Assembly: GCF_002443255.2 (NCBI RefSeq) | Contig: NW_019211458.1 | Location: 33,289,288 to 33,353,287, forward strand | Source of the DNA: Varroa destructor | Taxonomy: Eukaryota; Arthropoda; Arachnida; Mesostigmata; Varroidae | Reading direction: 5' to 3' | DNA length: 64,000 bases | Shown here: positions 36,853-48,959 of the stretch, in pieces | Layout: every line of letters starts with the position of its first letter | Position numbering within the stretch: position 1 is the first letter of the stretch | Position numbers and translations under genes: made by a program | The notes under the pieces: generated by a model | What the model saw: only the letters and a program-made list of their open reading frames with translations | Database searches by the model: none | Told to the model about the DNA's origin: nothing

Positions 36853-39800
36853 GTAAATTTTCATATACGCGACAAGCAGATAAAATTTGCTTCCACAATG
36901 TGACGATGAGAACCATTTTTGTCCAAATAACGTTGCAGCATCCGCGTTGTTCTATAGCCATTAGTTGCTTTTATGCGGAACGACAAATGGAAGTGACGCT
37001 TTATTCGCAGGCCACAACGGGTTCGTCGGCAAACCGGACCGTGAACATATGCTAAGTGAATGAAGAGGAAACAATTGAAATTGCTTTACAGATAAATAAC
37101 TGTAATTTGTTCCTAACGTAAATAATCGTCTGATCAAGGCGTCTGTATTTGAAGTTAATAGTATTTAAAGCTAGATTTCCTCTATTATGATTTTTCCTAT
37201 AGAATCATGATATGACGACGCTTGCGTCTTTTCGGTTCTATGTTCAAACACGTGCAAACGTCGTGCCTTCCATTGAGCTGAAACAATCTTTACCTTGGGC
37301 TTTCGTCATAAGTTGTTTCCAACCGATGTCGCACGGTGAGAAGAGGCCATCATTGACGCAAGCTCGACATCGCCATGTGCTACCGTTGTAGTTCGAGAGA
37401 GTAACAATTTCGATGAAGCCCCGATCGTATGAGTGCTATTCCATGCATTATGCTGAGTTGCTACAGGAGCGACGGAGCCAGCAGCTTCGTTCGGGGTGCC
37501 AGTTAGAATTGCTTGAGACTGAACGAAAGCCTGCTCCAGCGACTCCTGCGTTACGACCTGAAAACCGAGTACGTATTGGTATTATGACTAAAGCCCGACA
37601 ACGCTGAGTCAACATCTATCCACACACTGGGTACAGTGCGATCCCTACATAGTGATAGAACGAAAATGCGTTCAAAGAGGCTCTATCGTTACTAAATTCA
37701 TTCGAATCAGACTAATCCATGCAAGCTAGAGACAGCTATTGAACACGCTCGGACGGTATATGCGTCTCATCAATGCTTTACGGTGGTGATGATGAATTTT
37801 GCAACAGTCTATATATAAAGTTCACATATGCTATTAAAGTAGTTCCTAGCTACCTGTGCGTTTGATGGTACGGCTATTTCCGTACCCTGTATGATTTGAG
37901 AAATAGCTGCTTGATGGTTTAGAGCTTCGACCAGCTGGGCCTTGTGTCAGATACGGTAGAAATGCGGAGTCATTCGTGATGCTTTCAACGATAATGCACT
38001 ACACAGCCAAAGTGAAAGCGTGGCCACCGATAACATGTATAATGACCTGAAAATAGATGTTCAGAGAATGTCTCCATATTGAAAGTCGTTGATCCGAGAT
38101 CATGATCCGCTTTTTTAATCTGCTAACATGTTTTCGTTGACAGCTTTGGTTCAAATATCGAATGGCGCGGGTGCTTGATATTTTTATTGGTCAATCATAA
38201 GTTAAACTGCGATTTAAACTACTCTATTCATACTAATAATTTAGCATATGTGTACCGTTAACGGGACCCGAAGCAATTGTACTTAGAAGCTCAAATAACT
38301 TTTGCAGTGACTTTTCAAATCGAATTTACGTAAACGTTTTATAATTGTAGGAACGCCTTGGGATTCAAAAAGGCCGACAGGCATCAGCAGTAGCTCTACG
38401 TGGCACCCTGCACTTCAAATTGCTTTTGATGAAATACCAAATTGAAAAATAACATATATAGTCTAATCGTATATGATGTATTACGGATAGATGACACTTA
38501 CCATGAGTACTTGCACTTTGGCCCGAGATGAAATGGTTCAGATATGTCACCGCATGCCTCTTTCACCTGTGGATTCCCGTATCCAAGTGGGTAAAGCCCT
38601 AGTCCAGCTGCCACGAAAAGGCCTTAAACGAGACAAGGCAAAGAAGATAGAGATAGGTTTATTTATGCCACACAGGACAAGCTGTTTCAAAAAATCATCA
38701 GTATTACCTTTCAATTTCCCTGTTGTATATTTTTTTTTGAAAAACGTCCGCGATTTCTGGCGGAGCTTTCTATGCATGTCAAAAGGAAAGAATCAGTGCG
38801 TTGAGTTACGAAATATGTGGCGCAATCTCTGCTGACCCGATGTGTTTACCAATGTCATCAAGAATTAATTTATTAGGTTAAAGGCTTTTCTCATGAAAAA
38901 TACGGGGTAGCCGGTGAGGCATGATGACTACACGATGTGTTATATTTAGTAGCTTATTGTTTATTGCTGATTACTAAAAAACAAAGCCAAATAGTAATAT
39001 AAATCTTTCCTATAACCCTAAGATAAAATGGATTTGTATTTGTTGATTCAGAATGCACCGCAAAAGTAACATGTCGTCCTACACATCACGGTAGTCACCG
39101 CTACACGTCGCTTCCCGACTCACTGTTCCCCTAACCTTTTTAAAATGCTTGACACTGTTAGTGACGAATGAGAAAGTAACTGAAGGACAACTTCCAGCTC
39201 TGGCGCTATCCACAATCATATTTGATTTCGTTGCCTGCTTCGTCATATTCATTGTGGCTTCTCTGTCCTTTTCGTTCCGTTTGGGGAGCGCTGTTCGTCA
39301 CGGCGGCATATTGTGATACCAAGGTAACAAATTAAACATTATTTCTTCTGTCGTTAATATTGTTTTTTTTGAACGCGAATGCCCCTTATGGGCGGAGCAA
39401 CGGCTGTGTCCGCGTCGGCCAGCTCATGTACTGACCTTTACCAGCATATGAACACAGCAGTTCTCATATAAGCGCACTGAAGGCATAACAGGAAATGGCA
39501 AAGCAAGGAAGAAACGAATGCAAGACGACATAACTTACTGGGGTTCCGGGTTGAATATTCCGCCCTCCACTAGCAACAGCATCACCTACACTACAGGTAT
39601 GGACACGCACGAAAGGCAATCGTTTCCCGACTCCGCTTTTACCAGCAAGGGCAACATTGTGCCCGTGGCCGCGGGAACCAACGCTATATAACCTAAATTG
39701 AGCTGGGTCCCGTTCCTTCCATAGCACAATACAAGCCTATAGCCACGAATCATGGATACGTGGGTCCAGAGCCCCTATACGAAGCTACAGGCTTTGCTGT

Positions 39801-40769
39801 AGGCCACGTGTCCCTCTACATGGCCTGCTCTTATACACTCGCTAAATAGACCTCTCATACAAAGGCCTTTTTGCTGCCGCGCTACAATAGTAGACATATC
39901 GATCTTCACCACTTCAATGCACTACACACACATGCACGCCTGCATTCGTGCATACGTTGCAGTTCCTGCCGCCGCCATCGCCACAGAATTTTGCTAGGGC
40001 TGCTGTTTCTGCCAGTCGAAACGTTACAACATCAATAGCACTAATGGGCAGGCAAGTAAGTCAGCGAACGTCTGGGAGAGTGTCGGCTCGATTGCTGTGC
40101 TAGCCACGACGATGACTTCCTCGCTTCCGAAAGCGACGAGACTCTGGGGAAGTTCGTCATTCCTACGTACATGCGCTCGCGTATGTGTGCTGCGCAGGAG
40201 TGGGATCATGGAACGGTAGAAGAAGGACAAGGTCTGCTATTTATTCAGACATAAAGCTAAAGAGGGAGAAAAAGATGTCACCAAATAGGATAAGTGACGC
40301 TGCGGAAGGTCAGTATTTGAAGCAATGTTACATGAAGCAGGATTTTTCGGTCGCTCCCAGCATTTCCGGCTGGCCCCAAAAAAAAAACTTCTCATGCCAT
40401 TGCTACTCGTCTAGGGCCTAGCGAGCGAGAAACTGGAATCTCAGTTACAGCAGAGTAAAAAGAAATCAGCTCGAACGGGCTTTTCCGGAACATTGCTGAA
40501 GTTAGATAAACCAACAACCTACGTTGAAATGTTGCCTAGCTACGGAGCAGCCATCATTGATATTAATGGGTGGTTATGTATGAGTGCTTGTACCCCACTA
40601 AAGCCGTTTTATATTACTTTGTTAACTAACCTTTTGATACACGCTGAAGCAGCCATGGTGTTTGTTATTGTTTAGAGGTAGTTAGAAGCTAAGTGGAACA
40701 AGACGAATGACGGGTAGCATGGTAAAGTCTGGCTCGTTATCTGGGACAACGTGGCATTGACAGCGAACG

Positions 40770-40925
40770 CTGGCGCTGGCAGGGGCGAGACTATGAAGGA
40801 ACAAGGGTCATATTTTTCTCTCACTAGTGGTAATTAATTATATTAATAAATGTAGTTGTTTGATTAATGCGATTACCACTAGAAACACCTGCTAGTGCAG
40901 AAAGTGTCTCGTCTGCAGTGGCGGC
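40770..40925. mobile_element. Hairpin, MITE-like element
   Basis: Two nested inverted repeats share one centre. The inner arms CTAGTGGTAAT (40824-40834) and ATTACCACTAG (40872-40882) are perfect over 11 bases. The outer arms are GGCAGGGGCGAGAC (about 40778-40791) and GTCTCGTCTGC (40906-40916), with CGAGAC/GTCTCG perfect and the flank imperfect. The sequence between the arms is AT-rich and has no open frame. This layout fits a small non-autonomous DNA transposon or a decayed foldback repeat. No target duplication is evident by eye. Confidence 0.4.
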
Positions 40926-42524
40926 AATGACTCGCCATTTACGAGTGCTGATACGTATCCAATTCAGTAGACTGCCATATTAAAGGCTTGTCATCGGAGC
41001 TCGGTTCTCGTTTTGAGTTCAAGTAGGGAGAAAATCACTGGCAACCTATTGCATTGAACTTTCTTTAGGTATCTGAAGTACCACTTTGAGAGGTCGCGCT
41101 CATTTATCGCTTAAAATATCCGGGCGACAAGATTTTGGGTTCGGTCAACAGTATGTGACATGTTCGAGGGCAGAGGGAGTGAGGCACATACTATGTAAGC
41201 AGTAAAAAAACGGTCAACATAAGTGTGGCAGGCGAGATTGAACGGAGAAAAAACTACTAAGTTGAATTTCTTAATGTATGCCATTTTCTGTCGGCATATA
41301 CTGGAGAGGTATTTGAGTTTATTTAGAGCCTGCGGTCCTGCAGTGATGGCCAGGAGTTCAAATCTCTATAGTCTCCTCTACGGTACGAGATTTCTGTATG
41401 GCACGCTCCCCTGCAGATTATATGCTGATTTACATATGGGATGAAGTTGCAATGCTGTGAACGAGTTAAAGCTAAACACGCCAGAGAAAAAAGTTACTGG
41501 AAATTTTTGCACTGAGCAAGTTTGACAAACACATCAAAACACCAATTTGATTTTAAGTAAACACCGTGAGATGCTTTGTTATTTATTAATTAGCTAGTTA
41601 ATAACAAGTAAAATTGTTCGTACAATATCGACCGACAGGTGCTCCATCTATTGGCTGCGGCCGGCCCTACTTAAATATCAAACTTATACATCGTCTTAGT
41701 TATGAATCATCTATATCTACTGAACTTGGTACAATTTGGCACAGTTTTATTTGCATGTTAATTAGCTTCCAAGCATGCAGATGCGACTTGTTTACCCGAC
41801 CTATTATCAGAGTATCTTGGATTATTGTTATCGCAATTATCAGCTGGATAGGACAAAGTTTCCAGTAGATGATTCTATTAACGCCTAAAACAGGTTCAAA
41901 CACAACAATCTTGAATATGACTCAAAACACGACCGAAGGAATACGGTGTAAAGTTTTGAATAAGGTCTGCTTAGAATGTGACACATGTTTCTTTTGCGAA
42001 GTTAACCGTGACCTGGATACGGTATAGTTATCCGGGCTGGAGTTATTCAGGGAGTCCATGATACAGTTTTTTAGAGATATATCCTGTACGTAAAACGAAT
42101 ACGCTAGATCCCTTACATTTTGTTGAATGGTTTCAACTAGAAAATATTTTTACAAGACCGGGGGGTTAGAACACTGCAGTTTCAAGCGGATACTTCTTGC
42201 CGACTTTAGTCCTTACGCGAGGGCAAGCAAACATTTCAAAAAGTTTATTTTACGGTTATCAACATCAAAATTATTATCAGCCTGTAGCAAGCACATGCAA
42301 GCATCAAGTCGATCACTGATAAGTAAATTATTCACAGAAACATGTTTATATGTCGTTTTCGGCCATTGATACCCCGGTAGTAATTGTAGATAAATGTATC
42401 TGTGAAAATGGATAATCATTATAACGTGTACAGGAGCGACATTCGTTCGGAACAGATAAATTGCACCACTCTGTTCTTGTTATAGAAAAAAAAAAAAAAG
42501 GTTTCCGATGAAAAAGTTGAACAG

Positions 42525-42539
42525 ATATATATATATATA
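42525..42539. repeat. (AT)7 microsatellite
   Basis: About seven AT units, shortly after a 14-base poly-A run. Confidence 0.9.
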
Positions 42540-43080
42540 CGACGATGGTATCTTAGCACATACGAAAAGTTAGCCGATTGCCGTACAAACAATGCATTTT
42601 AGTTCAATAGGACATCTGAAAATTACAAATGCAATTGTTAGAAAAAAACCTAAGTTTAGCATAACATTGATTTCGTTGTTATTCAAATGAGGGAATGTCT
42701 GTCGTTCGTGTTTTGGCATGGAATCCAAGCTAAGTGGTGCTTATGAGCAACAATAGCAGACCATCCTCACAACGATATACGTCAAACGAATTCAAAACAT
42801 TTTTTCAGCTGATTTTAATTCATAGATACTGTCATCGCATTTCCGGTGCCAGACTATAAACGATGTAGCTTGAAGTGGTCAGGGGGAGGAATGAGAGGTA
42901 TCGAGTCGTGCACTTCGTGCAGCATGTAGCTTTTGGCATACTTAGTGCACATCCTCTAATCCGGTTTGGCAATGATCCGCCTTCTGGCAAATGAAGCTCG
43001 AATTCTTTCTGTCAGTGACAGCAGCCGTCGCACGCAAAAGAACGGAAACGCCTTCAAAAGCGCTCTAGGTCAACGTGGTG

Positions 43081-43098
43081 GTGTTGTTGTTGTTGTTA
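43081..43098. repeat. (GTT)6 microsatellite
   Basis: About six GTT units, preceded by two GTG units. Confidence 0.9.
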
Positions 43099-43269
43099 TT
43101 CGGATCTGAGTGATACTTGCGTATTTACCGACTTAGATAGATAAAAAGGACAAGAGACTGGACAAATGTCCCTCTAAGGAACCATACGAATCGATTTCAG
43201 AATAATTCGCGCCCTAGGAACATTAACTAGTATGTTGAACAGACGAATAAACTTCATTAATTAGTTATG

Positions 43270-43285
43270 CCACTAGATGGCGCCA
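43270..43285 (+). promoter_or_regulatory. CTCF-like binding motif
   Basis: CCACTAGATGGCGCCA matches the long-known CTCF core (CCACNAGRKGGCRS) at every core position. CTCF is a zinc-finger insulator protein conserved in most bilaterian animals including arthropods. The site would lie in intron 2 of the LHFPL gene, about 1.1 kb past exon 2. This is a motif match only; a site of this information content can occur by chance in 64 kb at low frequency. Confidence 0.35.
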
Positions 43286-44377
43286 ATGTGAGATTGTTGG
43301 CAATGGCATTAGTGCGAAATCAGATTTGAAAGTAACAGCGACAAGAACCGTTCTGTCATTCCTGTCAGCTGATCACTGAGAGAGTTATCGCTGGCTCTAG
43401 AGATTATACAGTTAAAAAGTCCAAGTGAGCCTGATTAAGCCTTCCAGCATTAGCTAGACACTTCATCTTTCTCTGCCACTTCCTCCGAGTGATATCACAC
43501 TCCATTATTGTGTAATATACATTTATTATTATAGTATATACGATGTATAAATATTTTTCAACGGTTCAAAGCAGTCAGCAGAATTACATTAGCGCTCTAC
43601 TCATAGTCTGTAGCAGGTGTAGGTCGTTGTCGCTTCGTGCAATGTCTTCAAAGAATCCAAGAACATAACGTCGGCCTCGTTCCAGAGCTACTTCTTACCT
43701 TAAGGATTCAGTAAGTGCATATTTCACCTTCATCCCTGTCACGTGCTTGTACAGCCGTCCCTCTGTAGTAGACAGGCCTTCTTATGCAACATAAAGGACA
43801 CTTATCATATCAGACGATTCCATTACCTTATCTGCACAAATGCCTACACAAAAATGGTACTGGAATTTTGTAAACAGGGCGAGGGCATCGAACCATTCAT
43901 CTCAACCGCGCGCCATTTTTGCTCTATTTTAGAAAAATATATAACATAATTTATTCAGTTCTAAGGAAAGCTGCCTCTGCTCCTTGATTTTTACGTGAAT
44001 GCAGTACGCGTAACTGTACTTATGGATCTTTGAACATGGCGCGCAGCTTCAATTTGGTGTACCCTCTTCAATGCAGTCGATGAAGTTGACTACTCGGAGA
44101 ATGTATATTTCAAGCTGTGATTGTGTCTCAAAAAATCTAATTGATCAACAAAATAATACGAAACAGAAAAGATTAATTAACTATTTAGTAACATTATTTT
44201 TATTGGGATATATGTACACTCGCACTGCATCGAAGTAGGATTATTATTCGAAATTTAAATTATCAACAATTTATAATAAATATATGGATTCGTATTTTAA
44301 TAAAAATCTTCGTATTTGAGGGAATAGATAAAAAGGTAAACTTACGGGGTAATTAAGCACCTGTATTATCAACTAAC

Positions 44378-44580
44378 CAGCAACGAGTTGGATGAAACCA
44401 AGAGTTTTCGCCAGAAATGAGTTGACAGCGTCTGCCGTGAAACATCCGATCAAAGCGATGAACGCCACAAGTAGCGCTAGTGACGCTGCGATCCCGATCA
44501 GGACGGAAGCTGCACGCCAAGCTGCCGATGGAATTGAGCTGAACGATGCGTATCTGCCGCACTCTAAGACGATTTCCAAT
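44378..44580 (-). CDS. LHFPL: LHFPL-family tetraspan protein, coding exon 2
   Basis: The acceptor is GATCGTAG (AG at 44582-44581) after a pyrimidine-rich tract (CTCTGCTTCTGCCTCT). The exon supplies one base to finish the Arg codon split by intron 1, then 67 codons: LEIVLECGRYASF, then SSIPSAAWRAA, a hydrophobic TM2 (about residues 100-121 of the joined protein) and a GFIQLVA run starting TM3. The ECGRYASFxxIPSxxWR motif is the hallmark of the first extracellular loop of LHFP/LHFPL6-type proteins. The exon ends in phase 1 at the donor G|GTTAGT (GT at 44377-44376), followed at once by in-frame stops, so splicing must continue. The remaining part (rest of TM3, second loop with LYPxGW, TM4) is missing from the window as far as I can see. 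A plus-strand frame on the same bases is a shadow. Confidence 0.85.
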
Positions 44581-44756
44581 CTACGATCAGAGGCAGAAGC
44601 AGAGGATGAGCCGAAGATATTCGAACGGAACAGGTGTGCAAACGACGCGACATAAAAAAGAGCTTCGTTAGAAAATGACTACTATTAATTTTAACTTTTT
44701 CGATACAACCAACCTTCGCAAATTATATGCGTATATACACATAACATGTATGATGA

Positions 44757-44760
<4 letters not shown>

Positions 44761-44790
<30 letters not shown>
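44761..44790. repeat. (TA)15 microsatellite
   Basis: Fifteen TA units, in LHFPL intron 1. Confidence 0.95.
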
Positions 44791-44793
<3 letters not shown>

Positions 44794-45137
44794 CGGCTAA
44801 ACTCATTTTATAATAGCTACTCCGTCACTTATACGCGTGTTTGCATAGGATAAAAATTGGTTCTGCCTACTTGATGTTGTGAGCTAGAGAGGGATGGATC
44901 ATACCCGGATTTTTAAAAACTATGTATTCAAGTTTGTTGGGTTAACGGCGACGCACGTATTTTTCACTTTATCTTAAACGGATTCATTGTGCGGGAGCGA
45001 AACATGGAATATTTATACTTAGCCTTTATAAACTAGTCATCACTTGTTCCCATATGGCTTAAACCATTATAAACTTTCTTACAGTTCTTGTCTAACCCGT
45101 TACACTAATTTTAATTTAGAAAAACTTGCCTAGCAAA

Positions 45138-45200
45138 GTAGCTTAACGGTATCGCACTTGGACACTTTCGAAGCTGACATTTGGTGTAGGTGGACGCTGA
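45138..45200 (+). repeat. SINE-like tRNA head
   Basis: GTAGCTTAACGGTATCGCAC resembles a pol III box A, and the segment aligns end to end with the one at 47361-47425 (shared TAGCTT, CGG, CG, TGAC-AC and GGACG blocks with similar spacing). Box B is decayed to GTGTAGGTGGACG. Too diverged to be a tRNA gene. Confidence 0.3.
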
Positions 45201-45849
45201 TGAAGGCCGTGCGCAGAAAACTGCAATAGTCGGAGTTACTTTTTTTGGCATCAGACCATTTCTAGTTGTATCTTATACAAGCTGGCGTCTTTAAGAACCC
45301 TGTGACAGCGCTCTCTATCTTTTCCTTTTGTAGTTTTTGCCTCATTTCGTACGCTCAACTTCGCAGAAGGTTGTGCTTCTATAAAAGGTTTTCAGAAAAG
45401 ATTGTCGTATCCAACGTCACTCTAACTGGCCTCGGCCATATCGTTTGGGCTACCTATGATCATCGAACGTCGAGGATAATGAGCCGATAGTGTTTAGCTC
45501 AGTGGATCACCCAATCAGCATGGTCTGTGTACTGTATAGAAGACATCAAATAAAACTCACGGCACGTCCGATACAACAAAGATAAACAGGAAAAAAAAAA
45601 CATTATTGTAAACAATAATGACCTTTTTTTTTTTTAGCGTAACTAAATGTGGATCAATTTCAGCCTAGCGACGGCTGTTCTTTATCTGTGTCGTCTTGAT
45701 GAGACTATTGATAAACTCTAATTAACGTTTTTCTAGCCGTTTCACAATTTTTCTATACGTTTCTCCCTGTACCTTCCTTCGATGGAACACTGAGCTGAAA
45801 TAAAGTATCCGCTGCCCTCAATCGACACCCTTTCATCGCATTTATCTTT

Positions 45850-46500
45850 TCTGTACCAAGCATCACTTGCGGCCGGTGGAGTAGTGAGGGCGGGCGGGCG
45901 GGCGGTCGTGAAGGCGATATACAGAAAATCAATTAATGCTTGTCTTCTAAATCGTCTGCAAGTGAACGGTAAACAAACGGTGGATGGAAGGGAAGGCGTC
46001 AAGACGGCGAATGCGACGCCAGCTACAATTGCAAAGCTGTTGCCGGTGCCATTGCTACCAGCAGCTCTGCGTACACACATCTGTACGCAACACAGTGTGT
46101 CTGCCATTGTGTGTACTCGTTCATTGATCGTCGACAAAGTCTTACAACGTACATACACATGCATACGCATTTGGTTACGACGTCATCATCCCAATCCCGG
46201 TCGGTGTCACTTTCTTTTTTCTCGTTGCATTCATTTCGACGTTGCCGTTGAGTGCAGCTGCCGTTTGTTCGCAATTTCTTCGTCCGTTTTAACGGATGCA
46301 CACCGTGGCGACACCTCGTTTGGGCAGTGCGGGCTCACACATCGACTGATCTACACAGACGCTTATAGGCATTCTTGGTGCGAGTGCAAATGCATCCGTT
46401 GTTGCCAACGAACGGGAATGAACGAGAGGCTGGATATGAACGCAAGCCGATTGAAAGTGCTGTTAGCCGCCACCTGTCGCATAGAATATAGGTGACGGTA
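45850..46500. other. CpG-rich patch in LHFPL intron 1
   Basis: GC and CpG are clearly raised, with a (GGGC)4 run at 45888-45905. A 203-codon plus frame (45884-46495) and a 142-codon minus frame (46170-45742) overlap here; neither resembles a family. Raised CpG within an intron could mark an alternative promoter or first exon of the minus-strand LHFPL gene, an unrelated noncoding transcript, or nothing. Confidence 0.3.
45888..45905. repeat. (GGGC)4 simple repeat
   Basis: Four GGGC units at the edge of the CpG-rich patch. Confidence 0.9.
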
Positions 46501-47352
46501 CCCCTCGCAGTTGGAGTACCATTATGACCCATATATCGAGCCACTTACTAACATAGTCTGTCGTTGCTAGAGACGCCCGCAGTTGTACGCCCTACAGACG
46601 CAAATATACACGTCTATATGAACGCGTACATTATTTTTCTTCTATGGCCCGACTCAGTTATCCTACTGCCGTCGTTGTATGTGGGTGGCACTCATTTACA
46701 TGGTTCTATAAAAGGTTATCATTCTCGTGCACATTTTCATAGTATTTATCACATCTCGTCCCCAAAATGCATACATGTCTTTCTGACCGAATTGGAGTGG
46801 AAACATGTATTTAGACCGCGTACACACGTGTTTGTGTGTACTATTCGCATGCAGAAGTGAACGCGCCCACGTCTGCATACACGTACAGGAGCTCATAAAG
46901 GCCGGGGAGGAAGTTTGTCTGCATCATCGTACCGTATCGATATAGAGTGGTTTGGCAGAGGAGATAGCGTGAACGAATACGTTATGCCTGTATTTGTGGT
47001 TGATTCTGCTGCCTTTACTCTTGTTGGGTTTAGCCTATCTCTATTCTGTCGTGGCTAACACCGTACATTCATATGACAAAGGCTTACCGGTGCAATACGT
47101 GCCATATGTTTATTTTTTACTTCTAATTTCTATTTTCTTTTTTCTATTTTTTATTCTAATTTTCTAATTTAAGTTAAGTTCTAAGTTTGTTTCATGGGGC
47201 TCATATCAATATGAATAGCTGTCGGCAGAACGTCGAGGTCTTACTAGACTCAATTAGCCCTAGATAAACCTGCGGCTCAGTAAACTGGCTTGTACCCTAG
47301 GTCATTAAAATAGTGCTCTAGACATTTGTCGTGAGCTTTGGTTAATAATACT

Positions 47353-47425
47353 AGTTCTTGTGATAGCTTTGCGGGTAACGTATTGACCTGACACTATCTG
47401 GAACGTCTAGATTCAAACCTGGACG
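47353..47425 (+). repeat. SINE-like tRNA head
   Basis: TAGCTTTGCGGGTAACG (box A-like) is followed 45-50 bases on by TCTAGATTCAAACCTGGAC. There GTCTAG and CTGGAC form a decayed T-arm around ATTCAAAC (box B-like). The spacing fits a tRNA promoter, but the acceptor stem does not close, so a tRNA-derived SINE is more likely than a gene. Related to 45138-45200. Confidence 0.35.
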
Positions 47426-48380
47426 TAAACAGACTGCGGAAATATATATTATGAATTATGGAGAGTCGTGGGAAAGTTCTTGTACGTATCCTATGTTCCA
47501 CAATGTCCGGATGATAAAACATTTCGTTCATACCATGGACGAAAGTGGCGGTATCGAAGATGGAGGTGTTCCTAGGAAACAAAATGCTACGAAGGTGACA
47601 GCTCATATGAACAAAAATGCTGTTCCAGTATCTGGTACATTACCTCGTTACTTTGTTAACAACTAAACGACATTTTGCGAAAATAGATGACTATGTACAG
47701 AGTATAGATTATCTTGATTCGAGGCTAGTCACGTAAAAATTAGTTTATCAGGTTAGAGCTAGTAACTATTAAATTTCAGAAGGACATACTATAGTCAGCA
47801 CATGCTTTACCAAAAATCTATACCTGGAGTGCTTCTATGTCATCTTTACCAATTTCTCGTTGGGCCTGAATAAGAAACCCGAAACATAGTAGAAAAGAGT
47901 AATACTTACCTTTAAACGAATTATTAGTATCTAAATCTCATTTTCTCTTAATATCCTACCAGTGGAATAGCATAAACTAAAAACGGGCGAAATGTGAAAC
48001 TGTACGTAAGCTGATTACGTCTTGAAAAAAATACGTTATTAGCAGCGTTAACCGTATGAGCTGAGAACTGTTTTATACTTATATGCTATATATAGATATA
48101 GTATGCTATATTCTAGGGGAATGTTAAGACGCACTGCCCTTCTGTGCAGAGAAATGTCGATTTGATGCTGACAATGTATCCTATAACCTCAAAATGAATT
48201 GAGAATTGTGCGTAAAATATTGAAAATTGCAGGACATAGTTTCACTATCTATCGTAACTAACGTACGTCTAACGAGCAAACTTATAATGAAGTATATGTA
48301 ACTGGAAAAAGTGGGTTTTTATTAAAAAGAGTGTAAAGAAATTTCCCACAGATTCTGAGACTAATGAGAGGTGCAGCCAG

Positions 48381-48406
48381 TATATATATATATATATATA
48401 TATATA
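48381..48406. repeat. (TA)13 microsatellite
   Basis: Thirteen TA units, in LHFPL intron 1. Confidence 0.95.
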
Positions 48407-48959
48407 GTACAAAGGGGAAAGCTGAACTAAACAACATTTAATGGCTACGATTGCAATAAATTTTGCAACATCTTTACGAAGCAATTTTAAACTATTTCAA
48501 ACGACGCAACCCCTACCGTTTCTAGCAATTGATACTTGCATTCCCATATAAACCCGCGACTAATCAGCATCATTTGCTGGCCGCTTGTACTTCTTTCCAG
48601 ACAAACATAAAGACATCTGCGGCGAACTCGAATAAAAAAATAGCTAAAAACTATTGGCGAACCGGAATATCTGCTAAAGAAGCGCTACTACAAGGTACTT
48701 AGCTCCTGTTGGCACATTAGCAAAGAAAAAAGGAACACACCCACATCCGCGTGATGTGCCTTCAATAATGCCAAGAGGCCCTTTGCAAGGACATTCGGTC
48801 CTCGCTGATTTGTTGGCCGCTCTTAACCATCTAGGTTTAAAGTTTAGGAGACTGAATTCTCTACGTCTATTGAGATAGCCTACTGCATTGTGAACCACTT
48901 CTTCAGTGCAGTTAGCAAAGTCAAATCCTATTCCTGAGCCTAGGGTGCCTTATAGTTTT

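Larger units (their letters stand above)
29801..40769. other. Gene-free stretch
   Basis: Eleven kilobases without a recognised gene. Open frames are short and mostly opposed. Somewhat GC-richer pieces lie at 29990-30240, 35360-35690, 37390-37610 and 39380-40230, each with frames of 60-90 codons resembling no family. AT microsatellites are listed separately. If the LHFPL gene extends beyond base 1, this is intronic; that is inference. Confidence 0.45.
40926..44377. other. Start of LHFPL intron 2, no other gene seen
   Basis: Follows the donor site GGTTAGT at the end of the second LHFPL exon (minus strand). I looked here for the next exon, expected to encode an LYPxGW block, and did not find it. 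The stretch holds a poly-A run and AT repeat (42486-42539), a GTT repeat and a CTCF-like motif, listed separately. Confidence 0.5.

Noticed and set aside
41310..41375. tRNA-like run ending in GAGTTCAAATCTC
   Set aside because: Only a box B resemblance; the 5' half does not look like a tRNA or match the SINE-like heads well enough.
45884..46495. Longest plus-strand open frame in the window (203 codons)
   Set aside because: It overlaps a 142-codon minus frame in a CpG-rich patch, starts without homology to anything, and has a composition (many Cys, Arg, His, Thr scattered) typical of a chance frame.
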